A stretch of 64,000 bases of DNA from Sipunculus nudus (lineage: Eukaryota > Annelida > Sipuncula > Golfingiida > Sipunculidae): assembly GCA_026874595.1 (NCBI GenBank), contig CM049316.1:77411676-77475675 (forward strand), written 5' to 3'. The notes beneath the pieces are model-generated. The model was not told where the DNA came from. It saw only the letters and a program-made list of their open reading frames with translations, and searched no databases. Position 1 is the first letter of the stretch; each line of letters opens with the position of its first letter. Both the position numbers and the translations under genes were made by a program. Positions 12,381 to 25,010 of this stretch are shown piece by piece.

Positions 12381-12906
12381 GTGGGTAAAATCTATTGAAA
12401 TGTGAGTGCCATGGTTGTTGATTTTAAAATTCCTATGTGTTCTACCATAACAAAAAATGGGACAGAGCCTCAGCATAGCACAAAATCAAACCATTACGCA
12501 TATAAAGTTCTTGCTTGACACTCGGGGTAAAAAATGTCCATGAACGAAAATTTAGTTACCAAGACCTATCATCAGCGAGACTTATCACCATGAAAGTTTG
12601 AATCCTATAGGTGATTTTTGGGATGTTCTGTGAAATAGCTGATCATAGAAATGGGCAACTTTAACTTTCCATAGGTGGCAGCATGACCCCGAGACCAGTA
12701 TAGTGTTATTGTATGGAAGTAGCGCCGAGTGTTTAAGATGTTGTAGCCGGCAGATTCCACAAGTCAGTTGAAGTATATAGAACATGGTAATTCAGTGTTC
12801 ACACTGGTATTCAGTCAAGGCTAAAATGCCTGAGTAAACCATTTTGGTTTTGTTACTATGCAGCAAGAGATATATAGTGAAATTTTGGGAATAAGGGTTT
12901 TGGGAT

Positions 12907-12910
<4 letters not shown>

Positions 12911-12956
<46 letters not shown>
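12911..12956. repeat. (TA)n microsatellite
   Basis: 46 bp of uninterrupted AT dinucleotides. Equivalent runs of different length lie after the other copies (about 16676-16712, 24071-24115, 27065-27119, 35979-35998). Confidence 0.95.
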
Positions 12957-12959
<3 letters not shown>

Positions 12960-12987
12960 CATCATTTTGTGTGAAAATGTGCTGTTG

Positions 12988-12993
12988 AATAAA
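12988..12993 (+). terminator. Candidate polyadenylation signal
   Basis: AATAAA about 1.16 kb after the stop of copy 1, within a block conserved after every copy. Plausible but unproven; the motif is common in AT-rich DNA. Confidence 0.25.
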
Positions 12994-13255
12994 TTAAAAT
13001 ATTTGGTAGACTTCCTGTTTTACAGTTTTGTACATTAACATATTTTAGTTGTATTGTCAGTTTTCTAAAATTAAAATGCTATTTAAATGTTAAAAATAAA
13101 AAGGCAACCTCAGTAAATCCATGAGTGTATTAAATAAGAATTTATTTTAAGCTCAAGTAAATTGTTTTTATAATTTCATCATAAATATTAAGTTATACTT
13201 TTGAGATATATATTACATGTATTATGAAATAATGAGGATGTTAAACCAAAGAATT

Positions 13256-13490
13256 TAAGCTGATTATTAGTTAGGATTTTAATATGGCCAAGGCGGATCA
13301 AAATTTCAATCTCGCCTAGGTCTCGACTAGATAGATTTTTAATCACAAATCAAATGTTGTGGGATTCAGCTTATTTTTTTGCTATCTGCATTTACTTAGA
13401 TTTTATAGGGAAAAAGCTGAAAAACCTTTAAAGTCTTCTTCTTGTAAACGGTCCAGCCAAATTGTTGAATATTTTACAGAAATGATCCCA
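13256..13490 (+). repeat. Empty F3 site and repeat-derived leader of copy 2
   Basis: The sequence GATTATT-AG at about 13261-13270 is the unoccupied counterpart of the F3 insertion sites at 17041 and 27449. It is followed by a 'tttcaatctcgcctagg' module and by an F2-like monomer piece (about 13380-13485, 'ccagccaaattgt'), and then by half of the SINE head. Confidence 0.6.
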
Positions 13491-13934
13491 GCAGAGAAGG
13501 GCGAGCATTTTACCACTCAGCTGTCCAGGTCCCTATTAGTTTCCTGTGCAAGGACATATTGTAAACATGTCAGTCGGCTGAGCATCATGACCCATGGGTC
13601 ACTTGTTGTATATTTGATTAGGTCGGAGGTAACCAGAGGCACAATGGGCATATTCTGCACCATTTGCTGTTCTCTTGTTTAGTTTCATAAAAAACTCAAC
13701 CTTATATACATGGTTCTTTTTATCAGCAGAAAATATCCTAAGGCGGATCCCAGATTCAGACAATCGTCATTGGCACACAGATCGAGTGCTCCACCATTCT
13801 ATTAATAAAGCCAGCTTTATTAGCTAGACAGGCCACCTTTGTATGACCAAGTGAAAGTAAGAAATTAAGTATTTGTTCAGTACTATTTTCATTGTTTCAT
13901 GAATTTTTACTTGAAGAACGCGACAGAAGGACAA

Positions 13935-15551
13935 ATGGATCAAGCTGTACCACCACCATATTTGGATATGTTCATAAAGAAAGAAAATGACCAAGGTACC
14001 TCTAAGAGTGATTCAGATGTCAGGGTCCAGGACAGTGGATTCATCAAGAACACATCATGTGACTACCTTAAGACAGAATCAGATGTACAGACATTACCAA
14101 CAAATGCTTGTTATGGAAATAACCAAGACACTAGGGATACCTGTATGAGCACTGAGGTTGAAGAAAAAAATATCCTTCAATACATAAAGTATGATATTTC
14201 TGACGGGGAAACACAAAGTCTTTCCAAGGAAATTGAGAATAATTTATCAGCCAAGGAAAAACAGAGAAGTTCACAATACATGAATGATATTTCATGTGAT
14301 GCACCCTCAACCTGTAGAGAATACACTGATCAGATTACTGTTCATGTGTCAACAGTTGTACCTGAGTGTAGCAATATTGATTCAAATGAAACAGAGCAGT
14401 ATAATAATCAAAATACCAAGGTAAAATCACTTTCCAAAGACAAATCATTTGAGTGTGGACAGTGTGGTAAATTTTTCTCCCATCAGGGAAACCTTAAGAG
14501 ACACATGAGGACACATAATGGAGATAAACCATTTATATGTGAACAGTGCGGTAAATCTTTCACTCGACAGTGTAACCTGAAGACGCACATCTTGACACAT
14601 ACAGGAGAAAGGCCATTTAAATGTGGACAGTGTGGTAAATATTACTCCCAGAAGAAATACCTAAAGGCTCACATCTTGACACATACTGTGGAATCCCCAT
14701 TTAAATGTGGACAGTGTGGTAAATCTTTCTGTGTGAAGAATCACCTACAGACTCACATCAGGACTCATACTGGAGAAAAACCATTTAAGTGTGAACAATG
14801 TGGTAAATCTTTCGCTGACCCTAGAAACATTAAGAAGCACATCTTGACACATTCTAGAGAAAAACCATTTAAATGTGGACAGTGTGGAAAATATTTCTCA
14901 GCTCGGGGTTCACTGAAAACACACATCCAGACACATACTGGAAAAAAATCATTTAAATGTGGACAGTGTGGTAAGTCTTTCTTCCAGGGCTGTAATCTTA
15001 AGACTCACATCAGGACTCATACAGGAGAAAAACCATTTAAGTGTGAACAGTGTGGTAAATCTTTCTCTTTGCAGAGTCACCTGAAGACTCATTTCTTGAC
15101 ACATACTGGAGAAAAACCATTTAAATGTATACAGTGTGGTAAATCTTTTGCATTTCGGGGTACATTGAAGGGACACATAAGGACACATACTGGAGAAAAA
15201 CCATTTAAATGTGAACAGTGTGGTAAATCTTTCTCTCTTAAGGGTAACTTAAAGACTCATATCTTGACACATACAGGAGTAAAACCATTTACGTGTAAAC
15301 AGTGTGGTAAATCTTTCCCTATGCAGAGTCACCTGAAGACTCATTTATTGACACATACTGGAGAAAAACCACTTAAATGTATGCAGTGTGGTAAATTTTT
15401 TGCAATTCTTAGTACATTGAAGAGACACATAATGACACATACTGGAGAAAAACCATTTAAATGTGGACAGTGTGGTAAATCTTTCTCCCTTAAGGGTAAC
15501 CTAAAGACTCATATCTTGACACATACTGGAGAAAAAAACATTCAGCTGTGA
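13935..15551 (+). CDS. C2H2 zinc-finger protein, copy 2 (13 fingers)
   Basis: Predicted 538-residue nuclear DNA-binding protein and the longest intact member of the cluster. The N-terminus (~170 residues) matches copy 1 closely and keeps the IKKE and LKTE sites; residues after that form 13 consecutive C2H2 fingers (about 14449-15538) with mostly TGEKP linkers. Fingers 1-5 and 12-13 correspond to fingers 1-7 of copy 1; fingers 6-11 are extra. The helix SLKGNLK is present twice (fingers 10 and 13), a sign of finger duplication inside the array. The start is chosen as for copy 1; an in-frame upstream ATG at 13899 would add 12 residues. It ends at the same A-run frameshift as copy 1. TATA-like and F1-terminus sequences lie upstream as in copy 1. 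Probably functional by openness of frame; DNA target unknown. Confidence 0.88.
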   Translation: MDQAVPPPYLDMFIKKENDQGTSKSDSDVRVQDSGFIKNTSCDYLKTESDVQTLPTNACYGNNQDTRDTCMSTEVEEKNILQYIKYDISDGETQSLSKEIENNLSAKEKQRSSQYMNDISCDAPSTCREYTDQITVHVSTVVPECSNIDSNETEQYNNQNTKVKSLSKDKSFECGQCGKFFSHQGNLKRHMRTHNGDKPFICEQCGKSFTRQCNLKTHILTHTGERPFKCGQCGKYYSQKKYLKAHILTHTVESPFKCGQCGKSFCVKNHLQTHIRTHTGEKPFKCEQCGKSFADPRNIKKHILTHSREKPFKCGQCGKYFSARGSLKTHIQTHTGKKSFKCGQCGKSFFQGCNLKTHIRTHTGEKPFKCEQCGKSFSLQSHLKTHFLTHTGEKPFKCIQCGKSFAFRGTLKGHIRTHTGEKPFKCEQCGKSFSLKGNLKTHILTHTGVKPFTCKQCGKSFPMQSHLKTHLLTHTGEKPLKCMQCGKFFAILSTLKRHIMTHTGEKPFKCGQCGKSFSLKGNLKTHILTHTGEKNIQL

Positions 15552-16110
15552 ACAGTGTTGTAAATCTTTCACCCAGAAGAGTGAAATGAAGTCTGACATT
15601 AGTACATATACGGGAGAAAAGCTATTAAATATGGGCAGTGTGACACATTTTTCTCACTGCGCAGTCACCTGAACAGACATAAGGTGACACTACTGGAGAA
15701 AAACCATTTGTATGTGGACAATGGTAAATCTTTCTCTAGACAGAGTAACATGGAGATCCACATCATGACACATACTGGAGTGAAACCAAGTGTGGTAAAT
15801 GTGGTAAATTTTTGACAAAGAATTACCTGAAGACTCACATTTTGATTTTTGACTCATACTTGAGAAAGAAACATATAGCAAGTGTGAAAAATCTTCCTCT
15901 GACCACGATAACTTGCATAAGAGACAAAAGAGGATACATTCTTAAGAGATAAAAAAAAATGAAATGTGGACACTGTGATTAATCTTTTTCTGATTGCATG
16001 ACACATCCTGGTGTGTACCATTTAAATGCTGAGAGTGTGTTAAATATTTTTCTCAGCAAAGTAACCTAGAAACATAATTATCAGGATACACCCAGGGTGT
16101 TGACTCTGTG
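15552..16110 (+). pseudogene. Decayed zinc-finger tail of copy 2
   Basis: Finger remnants with stops and frame changes, colinear with the tail after copy 1 and just as decayed. Shared lesions (the A-run and lost ligands) show the tail was dead before copies 1 and 2 separated. Confidence 0.7.
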
Positions 16111-16671
16111 GGTAAAATCTGTGGAAATGTGAGTGACATGGTTGTTGATTTTAAAATTCCTATGTGTTCTACCATAACAAAAAATTGGGACAGAGCCTCA
16201 GCATAGCACAAAATCAAACCATTACGCATATAATGTTCTTGCTTGACACTCCGGGTGAAAAATGTCCAAGGAACGAAAATTTGGTTACCAAAACCTAAAG
16301 TCAGCTAGCATTATCATCATGAAAGTTTGAATCCTATAGGTGATTTTTGGGACGTTCTGTGAAATAGCTGATCATAGAAATGGGCAACTTTAACTTTCCA
16401 TAGGTGGCAGCATGACTCCGAGACCAGTTAAATGTTATTGTATGGAAGTAGCGCCGAGTGTTTAAGATGATGTAGCCTGCAGATTCCACAAGTTAGTTGA
16501 AGTATATAGAACATGGTTATTCAGTGTTCACACTGGTATTTAGTCAAGGCTTAAATGCCTGATTAAAATTATACCAGACATACAGCATTTTGGTTTTGTT
16601 ACTATGCAACAAGAGATATATAGTGAAATTTTGGGAATAAGGGTTTTGTGATGTTTATATATGTATATATA

Positions 16672-16715
<44 letters not shown>

Positions 16716-17040
16716 AATGTATATATTATCATCATTTTATGTGAAAATGTGCTGTTGAATAAATTAAAATATTTGGTAGACTTCCCGTTTTATTGATTTG
16801 TACATTAACATATTTTAGTTGTATTGTCATGTTTCTAAAATTAAAATGCTATTAATGATGTTAAAAATAAAAAGGCAACCTCAGTAAATCCATGAGTGTA
16901 TTAAATAAGAATTTATTTTAAGCTCATGTAAATTGTTATTATAATTTCATCATAAATATTAAGGTTTAAATTTGAGATATACATTACATATATTATCAAA
17001 CAATCAGCATGATTAAACCAAAGAATTTAAGCTGATTATT
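16111..17040 (+). other. 3' flank of copy 2, start of tandem unit A
   Basis: Non-coding flank like that of copy 1, with a TA run at about 16676-16712. From 16480 onward it belongs to the large tandem duplication. It lacks the Harbinger-like insertion present in the flanks of copies 3 and 4. Confidence 0.5.
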
Positions 17041-20000
17041 GTATCCCCAGACAAAGTCGGGGGATACTATGTTTTCATACCGGTCCCGCTGCCGCCGCTG
17101 CATATGAATCTTGTTGGCGCGATAACCCAAAAAATATTTCACGGAACTTTACCAAACTTGGTATATGTATAGATATGTGTAAGAGGACGACGCCTATTTA
17201 AAATGAGGTCATGACCTTTACTAGGAGAGTGTCCTTGACCTTGAATAGGTCCAATTTTGGGGAAAATCCCACAAATTCTTTAATATCTCAAGAAATCTTG
17301 CATGGATTTATCCCAAAATCAAGTTGATGGAAGATCATGGATAGGGTTGTCATGTTCCAGAAACTGGTGGCGCCACCTATTATTCTTTACTTGTTTTCGT
17401 GCCGTTTAATACCCCCAAAATTGCCACCTTACAGCATTGTGAGCATTATAAGTCAAAATGGACAGATTTCTTTTATGTTATGCATATACATAGGTATGGG
17501 TTATGGGATAATGCATATTTAAATTGGGGTCAAGACCTTTCCTATGATAGTGGCCTTGACCTTGAATATTGCCATATATGGGTGAAAATCACACACCTCT
17601 TATGATATCTCCAGTGTTGATAGCCATATGGATTTCAAACATGACTTATGTATGGCCCACAAGTAAAGTAAGAACCCTATAGGTTCTAGGGTCATGAGGT
17701 CAAAGGTCAAGGTCACTGGACTGGCATTTTAAAAGATACTGTGGATGCATTTTAAGCCAAACTTTCATCCCAGGTCTTCCACCTTGAATATATAGCTCAC
17801 TTTCCAATAGTGGATGATCCATATAAATTTTGGGGTCACAAGGTCAAAGGTCAAGGCCACAGGAGCTATCTGTCCAAAAATTAGTTTCTGGATGATAATT
17901 CCTGCTTTTATTTGATGTAATGATTTCAAAATTGACTTATATATGTCCCATTGAAAAAGCAAGACCCAAATTGATTTTGGGGTCATGAGGTCAAAGGTCA
18001 AGGTCACAGGAAACCTCTTTAAAAATATTGTGGATGCATTTTCAGCCAAACAATTAATCTCAGATCTTTCATCTTGCACATATAGTTCACCTGCCAAGAG
18101 TGGAAGACCCCTATCAATTTTGAGGTCACAAGGTCAAAGGTGAAGGTCACAGGAGCCATATGTCCAAAAATTAGTTTCTGGATGATAATTCCTGCTTTTA
18201 TTGATGTATGGATTTCAAACTTGACTTATATATGTCCCATTGGAAAGCAAGACCCAAATTGATTTTGGGGTCATGAGGTCAAAGGTCAAGGTCACATCTT
18301 TAAAAAGATGTGGATGCATTTTCAGTCAAACATTTCATCTCAGACCTTTCATCTCGCACATATAAGTCATCTGCCAATAGAGGAAGACCCCTATCAATTT
18401 TGAGGTCACAAGGTCAAAGGTGAAGGTCACAGGAGCCATCTGTCCAAAAATTAGTTTCTGGATGATAATTCCTTCTTTTATTGATGTTTGGATTTCAAAC
18501 TTGACTTGTATTTGACCCATTGGAAAAGCAAGACCGGAATTGAATTTGGGGTCAAAGGTCAAGAACACAGGAAACCTCTATAAAATATTGTGGATGCATT
18601 TTCAGCCAAACAATTAATCTCAGATCTTTCATCTTGCACATATAGTTCACCTGCCAAGAGTGGAAGACCCCTATCAATTTTGAGGTCACAAGGTCAAAGG
18701 TGAAGGTCACAGGAGCCATATGTCCAAAAATTAGTTTCTGGATGATAATTCCTGCTTTTATTGATGTATGGATTTCAAACTTGACTTATATATGTCATAT
18801 TGGAAAAGCAAGACCCAAATTGATTTTGGGGTCATGAGGTCAAAGGTCAAGGTCACAGGACACATCTTTAAAAAGATGTGGATGCATTTTCAGCCAAACA
18901 TTTCATCTCAGATCTTTGATCTTGCACATATAGTTCTCCTGCCAAGAGAGGAAGAACCCTATCAATTTTGAGGTCACAAGGTTAAAGGTGAAGGTCACAG
19001 GAGCCATCTGTCCAAAAATTAGTTTCTGGATGATAATTCCTTCTTTTATTGATGTTTGGATTTCAAACTTGACTTGTATTTGACCCATTGGAAAAGCAAG
19101 ACCGGAATTGAATTTGGGGTCAAAGGTCAAGGTCACAGGAAACCTCTATAAAAAGATTGTTGATGCATTTTCAGCCAAACAATTCATCTCAGATCTTTCA
19201 TCTTGCACATATAGTTCACCTGCCAAGAGTGGAAGACCCCTATCAATTTTGAGGTCACAAGGTCAAAGGTGAAGGTCACAGGAGCCATATGTCCAAAAAT
19301 TAGTTTCTGGATGATAATTCCTGCTTTTATTGATGTATGGATTTCAAACTTGACTTATATATGTCCCATTGGAAAAGCAAGACCCAAATTGATTTTGGGG
19401 TCATGAGGTCAAAGGTCAAGGTCACATCTTTAAAAAGATGTGGATGCATTTTCAGCCAAATATTTCATCTCAGATCTTTCATCTTGCACATATAGTTCAC
19501 CTGCCAAAAGAGAAATAACCCTATCAATTTTGAGGTCACAAGGTCAAAGGTGAAGGTCACAGGAGCCATCTGTCCAAAAATTAGTTTCTGGATGATAATT
19601 CCTTCTTTTACTGATGTATGGATTTCAAACTTGGCTTTGTTATTGACCCATTAAAAAAGCAAGACCCAAATTATTTTGGGGTCATGAGGTCAAAGGTCAA
19701 GGTCACAGGAAACCTCTTTAAAAAGATTGTGGATGCATTTTCAGCCAAACAATTCATCTCAGATCTTTCATCTTGCAAATATAGTTCACCTGCCAAGAGT
19801 GGAAGACCCCTATCAATTTTGAGGTCACAAGGTCAAAGGTGAAGGTCACTGGAGCCATATGTCCAAAAATTAGTTTCTGGATGATAATTCCTGCTTTTAT
19901 TGATGTATGGATTTCAAACTTGACTTGTATATGTCCCATTGGAAAAGCAAGACCAAAATTGATTTTGGGGTCATGAGGTCTAAGGTCAAGGTCACAGGAC

Positions 20001-20478
20001 ACATCTTTTTAAAAAGATGTGGATGCATTTTCAGCCAAACATTTCATCTCAGATCTTTGATCTTGCACATATAGTTCTCCTGCCAAGAGAGAAAGAACAC
20101 TATCAGTTTTGAGGTCACAAGGTCAAAGGTGAAGGTCACAGGAGCCACCTGTCCAAAAGTTTATTTTCTGGATGATAATTCCTGCTTTATTGATGTATAG
20201 ATTTCAAATTTTACTTGCATATGTCCCATTAGAAAAGCAAGACCCGAATTGATTTTGGGGTCATGAGGTCAAAGGTCAAGGTCACAGGACACATCTTTAA
20301 AAAGATCAAGGTCACAGGACCAACATCTTAAACAAGATAGTGGATTGTTAGATGGAAGAAACAATAAATATGCCAAGTGTCAGTATATGCTGCTAAAAAT
20401 GGGGGTCTATTCTTAAAGGGGGGGGGCTACTATGTCTGGGGATACTCTGGCACCTGCGGTGCCAAGAAATGTCTAGTT
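17041..20478 (+). mobile_element. F3 element A with nine AGGTCA monomers
   Basis: The 5' end is GTATCCCCAGAC within a hairpin (partner GGGGGATAC). The inverted motif GTCTGGGGATAC lies near the 3' end, followed by the hairpin GGCACC-TGC-GGTGCC and the terminus GTCTAG-TT. A leader with one exact GGTGGCGCCACC (17366-17377) is followed by nine monomers of about 287 bp. Monomers contain AGGTCAAAGGTCAAGGTCAC, a DR1-type direct repeat plus a TCAAGGTCA extended half-site, and often a second AGGTCAAAGGTGA block. The empty site is known from paralogous flanks. No protein is encoded. Confidence 0.8.
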
Positions 20479-21060
20479 AGCTAGGATTTTAATACGGCCA
20501 AGGCAGAATCAAAATTTCAATCTCGCCTAGGTCTCGACTAGATAGATTTTTAATCACATATCAAATGTTGTAGAATTCTGCTTATTTTTTTGCTATCTGC
20601 GTTTACTTAGATTTTATAGGAAAAAGCTTAAAAACCTTTAAAGTCTTCTTCTTGTAAACGGTCCAGCCAAATTGTTGAATATTTTACAGAAATGATTCCA
20701 GCAGGGAGGGGCGAGCATTTCACCACTCAGCTGTCCAGGTCCCTATTAGTTTTCTGTGCAAGGACATATTGTAAACATGTCAGTCGGCTGAGCATCATGA
20801 CCCATGGGTCACTTGTTGTATATTTATTTAGGTCAGAGGTAACCAGAGGCACAATGGGCATATTCTTCACCATTAGCTGTTCTCTTGTTTGGTGTCATTA
20901 AAAACTCAACCTTATATATATGGTTCTTTTTATCAGCAGAAAATATCCTAGGGCCTAGGAGTGCTCCACCATTTTATTAATAAAGCCAGCTTTATTAGCT
21001 AGACAGGCCACCTTTGTATGACCAGGTTAAATTAAGAAATTAAGTATTTGTTTAGTACTA
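20479..21060 (+). other. Leader region of zinc-finger copy 3
   Basis: Colinear with 13270-13890 upstream of copy 2: 'tttcaatctcgcctagg' module, F2-like piece, half SINE head (about 20698), F1 3' terminus (20780-20820) and TATA-like block (~20915). It has a deletion after the TATA-like block compared with copies 1 and 2, and the possible splice donor GTAAG is lost. Confidence 0.5.
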
Positions 21061-21109
21061 TTTTCATTGTTTCATGATTTTTTACTTGAAGACTGTGACA
21101 GAAGGATAA

Positions 21110-22980
21110 ATGGATCAAGCTGTACCACCACCATATTTGGATACGTTCATAAAGAAAGAAAATGACCAAGGGACCTCTAAGAGTGATTCAGATTTCAGGG
21201 TCCAGGACAGTGGGTTCATCAAGAACACATCATGTGACTACCTTAAGACAGAATCAGATGTACAGACATTACCTACAAATTTGTTGTTTAAAAATAACCA
21301 AGACACTATGGGAACCTGTATGAGCACTGAGGACGAAGAAAAAAATATCCTTCAGTACATAAAGTATGATATTTCTGATGAGGAAACACCAAGTCTTTCC
21401 AAAGAAATCGATAATTTATCAGACAATGAAAAACAGAGTGGTTCACAATATATTAGTAATATATCATGTAATGCACCCTCAAGTTGTAGAGAACGCATTG
21501 ATCATATAACTGCGCATGTGTCAACAGTTGTACATGAGGGTAGCAATGTTGATTCAAATAAACCAATTAAAACAAACCAATTTGATCATCAAAATACACA
21601 AGTAAAAGCACTTTCCAAAGACAAACCATTTAAGTGTGGACAGTGTGGTAAATTTTTCTCCCATCAGGGAAACCTTAAGAGACACATGAGGACAAATTCT
21701 GGAGATAAACCATTTATATGTGAACAGTGTGGTAAATCTTTCACTCGACAGTGTAACCTGAAGACGCACATCTTGACACATACAGGAGAAAGGCCATTTA
21801 AATGTGGACAGTGTGGTAAATCTTACTCCTAGTAAAAATACCTAAAGGCTCACATCTTGACACATACTGTGGAATCCCCATTTAAATGAGGACAGTGTGG
21901 TAAATCTTTCTGTGTGAAGCATCACCTACAGACTCACATCAGGACTCATACTGGAGAAAAACCATTTAAGTGTGAACAATGTGGTAAATCTTTCGCTGAC
22001 CCTAGAAACCTTAAGAAGCACATCTTGACACATACTAGAGAAAAAACCTTTTAAATGTGGACAGTGTGGAAAATATTTTTCAGCTCGGGGTTCAATGAAA
22101 ACTCACATCCAGACACATACTGGAAAAAAAAACATTTAAATGTGGGCAGTGTGGTAAATCTTTCTTCCAGGGATGTAATCTTAAGACTCGCATCAGGATT
22201 CGTACAGGGGAAATACCATTTAAGTGTGAACAGTGTGGTAAATCTTTCCCTATGCAGAGTCCCCTGAAGACTCATTTTTTGACACATACTGGAGAAAAAC
22301 CATTTAAATGTATACAGTGTGGTAAATCTTTTGCATTTCAGGGTACATTGAAGGGACACACAAGGACACATACTGGAGAAAAACCATTCAAATGTGGACA
22401 ATGTGGTAAATCTTTCTCCCTTAAGGGTAATCTAAAGACTCATATCTTGACACATACAGGAGAAAAACCATTTAAGTGTGAACAGTGTGGTAAATCTTTC
22501 CCTATGCAGAGTCACCTGAAGACTCATTTCTTGACACATACTGGAGAAAAACTATTTAAATGTATACAGTGTGGTAAATCTTTTGCAGTTCTGATTACAT
22601 TGAAGAGACACATAAAGACACATACTGGAGAAAAACCATTTAAGTGTGAACAGTGTGGTAAATCTTTCCCTATGAAGAGTCACCTGAAGACTCATTTCTT
22701 GACACATACTGGAGAAAAACCATTTAAATGTGGACAGTGTGGTAAATCTTTCTCCCTTAAGGGTAACCTAAAGACTCATTTCTTGACACATACTGGAGAA
22801 AAACCATTTAAATGTATACAGTGTGGTAAATCTTTTGCAGTTCTGTTTACATTGAAGAGACACATAAAGACACATACTGGAGAAAAACCATTTAAATGTT
22901 GACGGTGTGGTAAATCTTTCTCCCTTAAGGGTAACCTAAAGACTCATATCTTGACACATACTTCAGACAAAACCATTCAG
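21110..22980 (+). pseudogene. C2H2 zinc-finger pseudogene, copy 3
   Basis: The frame opens at MDQAV and covers the N-terminus and two full fingers, then ends at TAG (21830-21832) inside finger 3. Further lesions are a TGA replacing a cysteine codon (21887), an extra A near 22041-22046, a nine-A run near 22132 that leads to TAA, and a TGA at 22900-22902. Between 22252 and 22902 nine fingers are still open. One finger (about 22140-22215) has lost both zinc-binding histidines to arginine. It is the most damaged of the four and carries three more fingers in its distal array than copy 4. A truncated 240-residue product is conceivable but would have only two fingers. Confidence 0.85.
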
Positions 22981-23540
22981 CTGTGAACAGTGTGGTAAAT
23001 CTTTCACCCAGAACAGTGAAATGAAGACTAACATCAGGACGTATACGGGATAAAAGCCATTAAATATGGACAGTGTGATAAATTTTTCTCTCTGCGCAGT
23101 CACCTGAACAGACATAAGGTGACACTACCGGAGAAAAACAATTTGTATGTGGACAGTGGTAAATCTTTCTCTAGACAGAGTAACATGGAGATCCACATCA
23201 TGATACGTACTGGAGTGAAACCAAGTGTGGTAAATGTGGTAAATTTTTGACAAAGAATTACCTGAACACTCACATTTTGATTTTTTACTCGTACTTGAGA
23301 AAGAAACATAGCAAGTGTGAAAAATCTTCCTCTGACCACGATAACTTGCATAAGAGACAAAAGAGGATACATTCTTAAGAGATAAAATAAATTAAATGTG
23401 GACACTATGATGAATCTTTTTTTGATGGCATGACACATCCTGGTGTGTATCATTTAAATGCTAAGAGTGAGTTAACTTTTTTTCTCAGGAAAGTAACCTA
23501 AAAACATAATTATCAAGATGCACACAGGGTGTCGACTATG
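22981..23540 (+). pseudogene. Decayed zinc-finger tail of copy 3
   Basis: Colinear with the tails after copies 1 and 2, with stops in all frames. The sequence before it (acttcagacaaaacc) differs from the A-run of copies 1 and 2. Confidence 0.65.
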
Positions 23541-24066
23541 TGGGTAAAATCTGTTGAAATGTGAGTGACATGGTTGTTGATTTTAAATTCCTGTGTTCTA
23601 CCATAACAAAAAAATGGGACAGAGCCTCAGCATAGCACAAAATCAAACCATTACGCTTGACAATCCGGGTAAAAATGTTAAATGTAACGAAAACTGGTTT
23701 AACAAGACCTATAGTCGGGTAGCATTATCACCATGAAAGTTTGAATCCTATAGGTGATTTTTGGGACGTTCTGTGAAATAGCTGATCATAGAAATGGGCA
23801 ACTTTAACTTTCCATAGGTGGCAGCATGACTCCGAGACCAGTTAAATGTTATTGTATGGAAGTAGCGCCGAGTGTTTAAGATGATGTAGCCTGCAGATTC
23901 CACAAGTCAGTTGAAGTATATAGAACATGGTTATTCAGTGTTCACACTGGTATTTAGTCAAGGCTTAAATGCCTGATTAAAATTATACCAGACATACAGC
24001 ATTTTGGTTTTGTTACTATGCAGCAAAGGATATATAGTGAATTTTGGGGAATAAGGGTTTTTTGAT

Positions 24067-24116
<50 letters not shown>

Positions 24117-24258
24117 TAGTATATAATTTTATCATCATTTTGTGTGAAGATTTGCTGTGGAATAAATTTAAATATTTTGTAGACTTCCCGTTTAAAAGAT
24201 ATGTACATTAACATATACTTGTTGTATTGTCAGTTTTCTAAAATTAAAATGCTATTAA
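23541..24258 (+). other. 3' flank of copy 3
   Basis: Non-coding flank as after the other copies, including a TA run at 24071-24115. It ends at TAA (24256-24258), the target-site copy of the next element. Confidence 0.5.
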
Positions 24259-25007
24259 GGCCCCTTTTCCATGCGCGCGGAAACGCGCGCGTTTCCGCGC
24301 GCTGAAAAAATCGCGCTGAATTGAGCTTTTGTATTTGCGCGGAAACGCGCGCGTTTTCGCAGACTTCCCCCTTCGCGTGACCTGTTTTCACAAGGTATTA
24401 ACCGTCCCACAGCCTTCCCGGCATCATGTCAAGCATGTGTCTGTTCAGTTTATGCATGTATACATTTAAAATTTCATTATATTTGCAGGAACGTATAGTT
24501 TTTATTACGGTAGTGTGCTATTGACAGGAGGGCGGGAGTCGTATATAAGCTATATATGAGAAGATTATTAACTACCGCAGTCGGTAATACTAATAAGATA
24601 TTTAACACCCTCGCCGCACATATATATGTTTATATAATATATATATAATCATGCATTAAAGTAGACAAGCAGAACAGCAGGTAAGTATGACTTGTCGCCA
24701 TGCATGATAGAGGCCTATGCTGGGGCGTCCTCAATCAGACTGCATTCGCGTCCTTGACCTCCACAAGCAGGCTCACCCGCGCGCGTTTCCGCGTGCATGG
24801 AAAAGGGACACATGATTTACACTGGTGCGATTTTTCCCCGCGCTGAAACGCGCGCTGAAAAATCGCGAATCGCACGATGTTCATTTCACACGCGCGCGGA
24901 AACGCGCGCGTTTCCGCCTCCATGGAAAAGGTATACCTGATTTACACTTGCGCGATTTTTTCAGCACGCGGAAACGCGCGCGTTTCCGCGCGCATGGAAA
25001 AGGGGCC
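24259..25007. mobile_element. PIF/Harbinger-like non-autonomous element, 749 bp
   Basis: Perfect terminal inverted repeats of about 31 bp starting GGCCCCTTTTCCATGCGCGC, flanked by TAA on both sides (24256-24258, 25008-25010). Copies 1 and 2 and the start of unit B lack it at the same place (about 13078, 16850, 27258). A 3-bp TAA duplication and GG-rich ends fit the PIF/Harbinger superfamily. Further internal copies of the GC-rich arm (near 24780 and 24890) suggest nested or duplicated ends. No transposase. Confidence 0.8.
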
Positions 25008-25010
25008 TAA

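Larger units (their letters stand above)
12381..13255 (+). other. 3' flank of zinc-finger copy 1
   Basis: Non-coding sequence conserved after copies 2-4. It includes a TA microsatellite at 12911-12956 and, at 12988-12993, AATAAA in a block kept in all copies, which could be a poly(A) signal. No further gene is visible. Confidence 0.5.
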
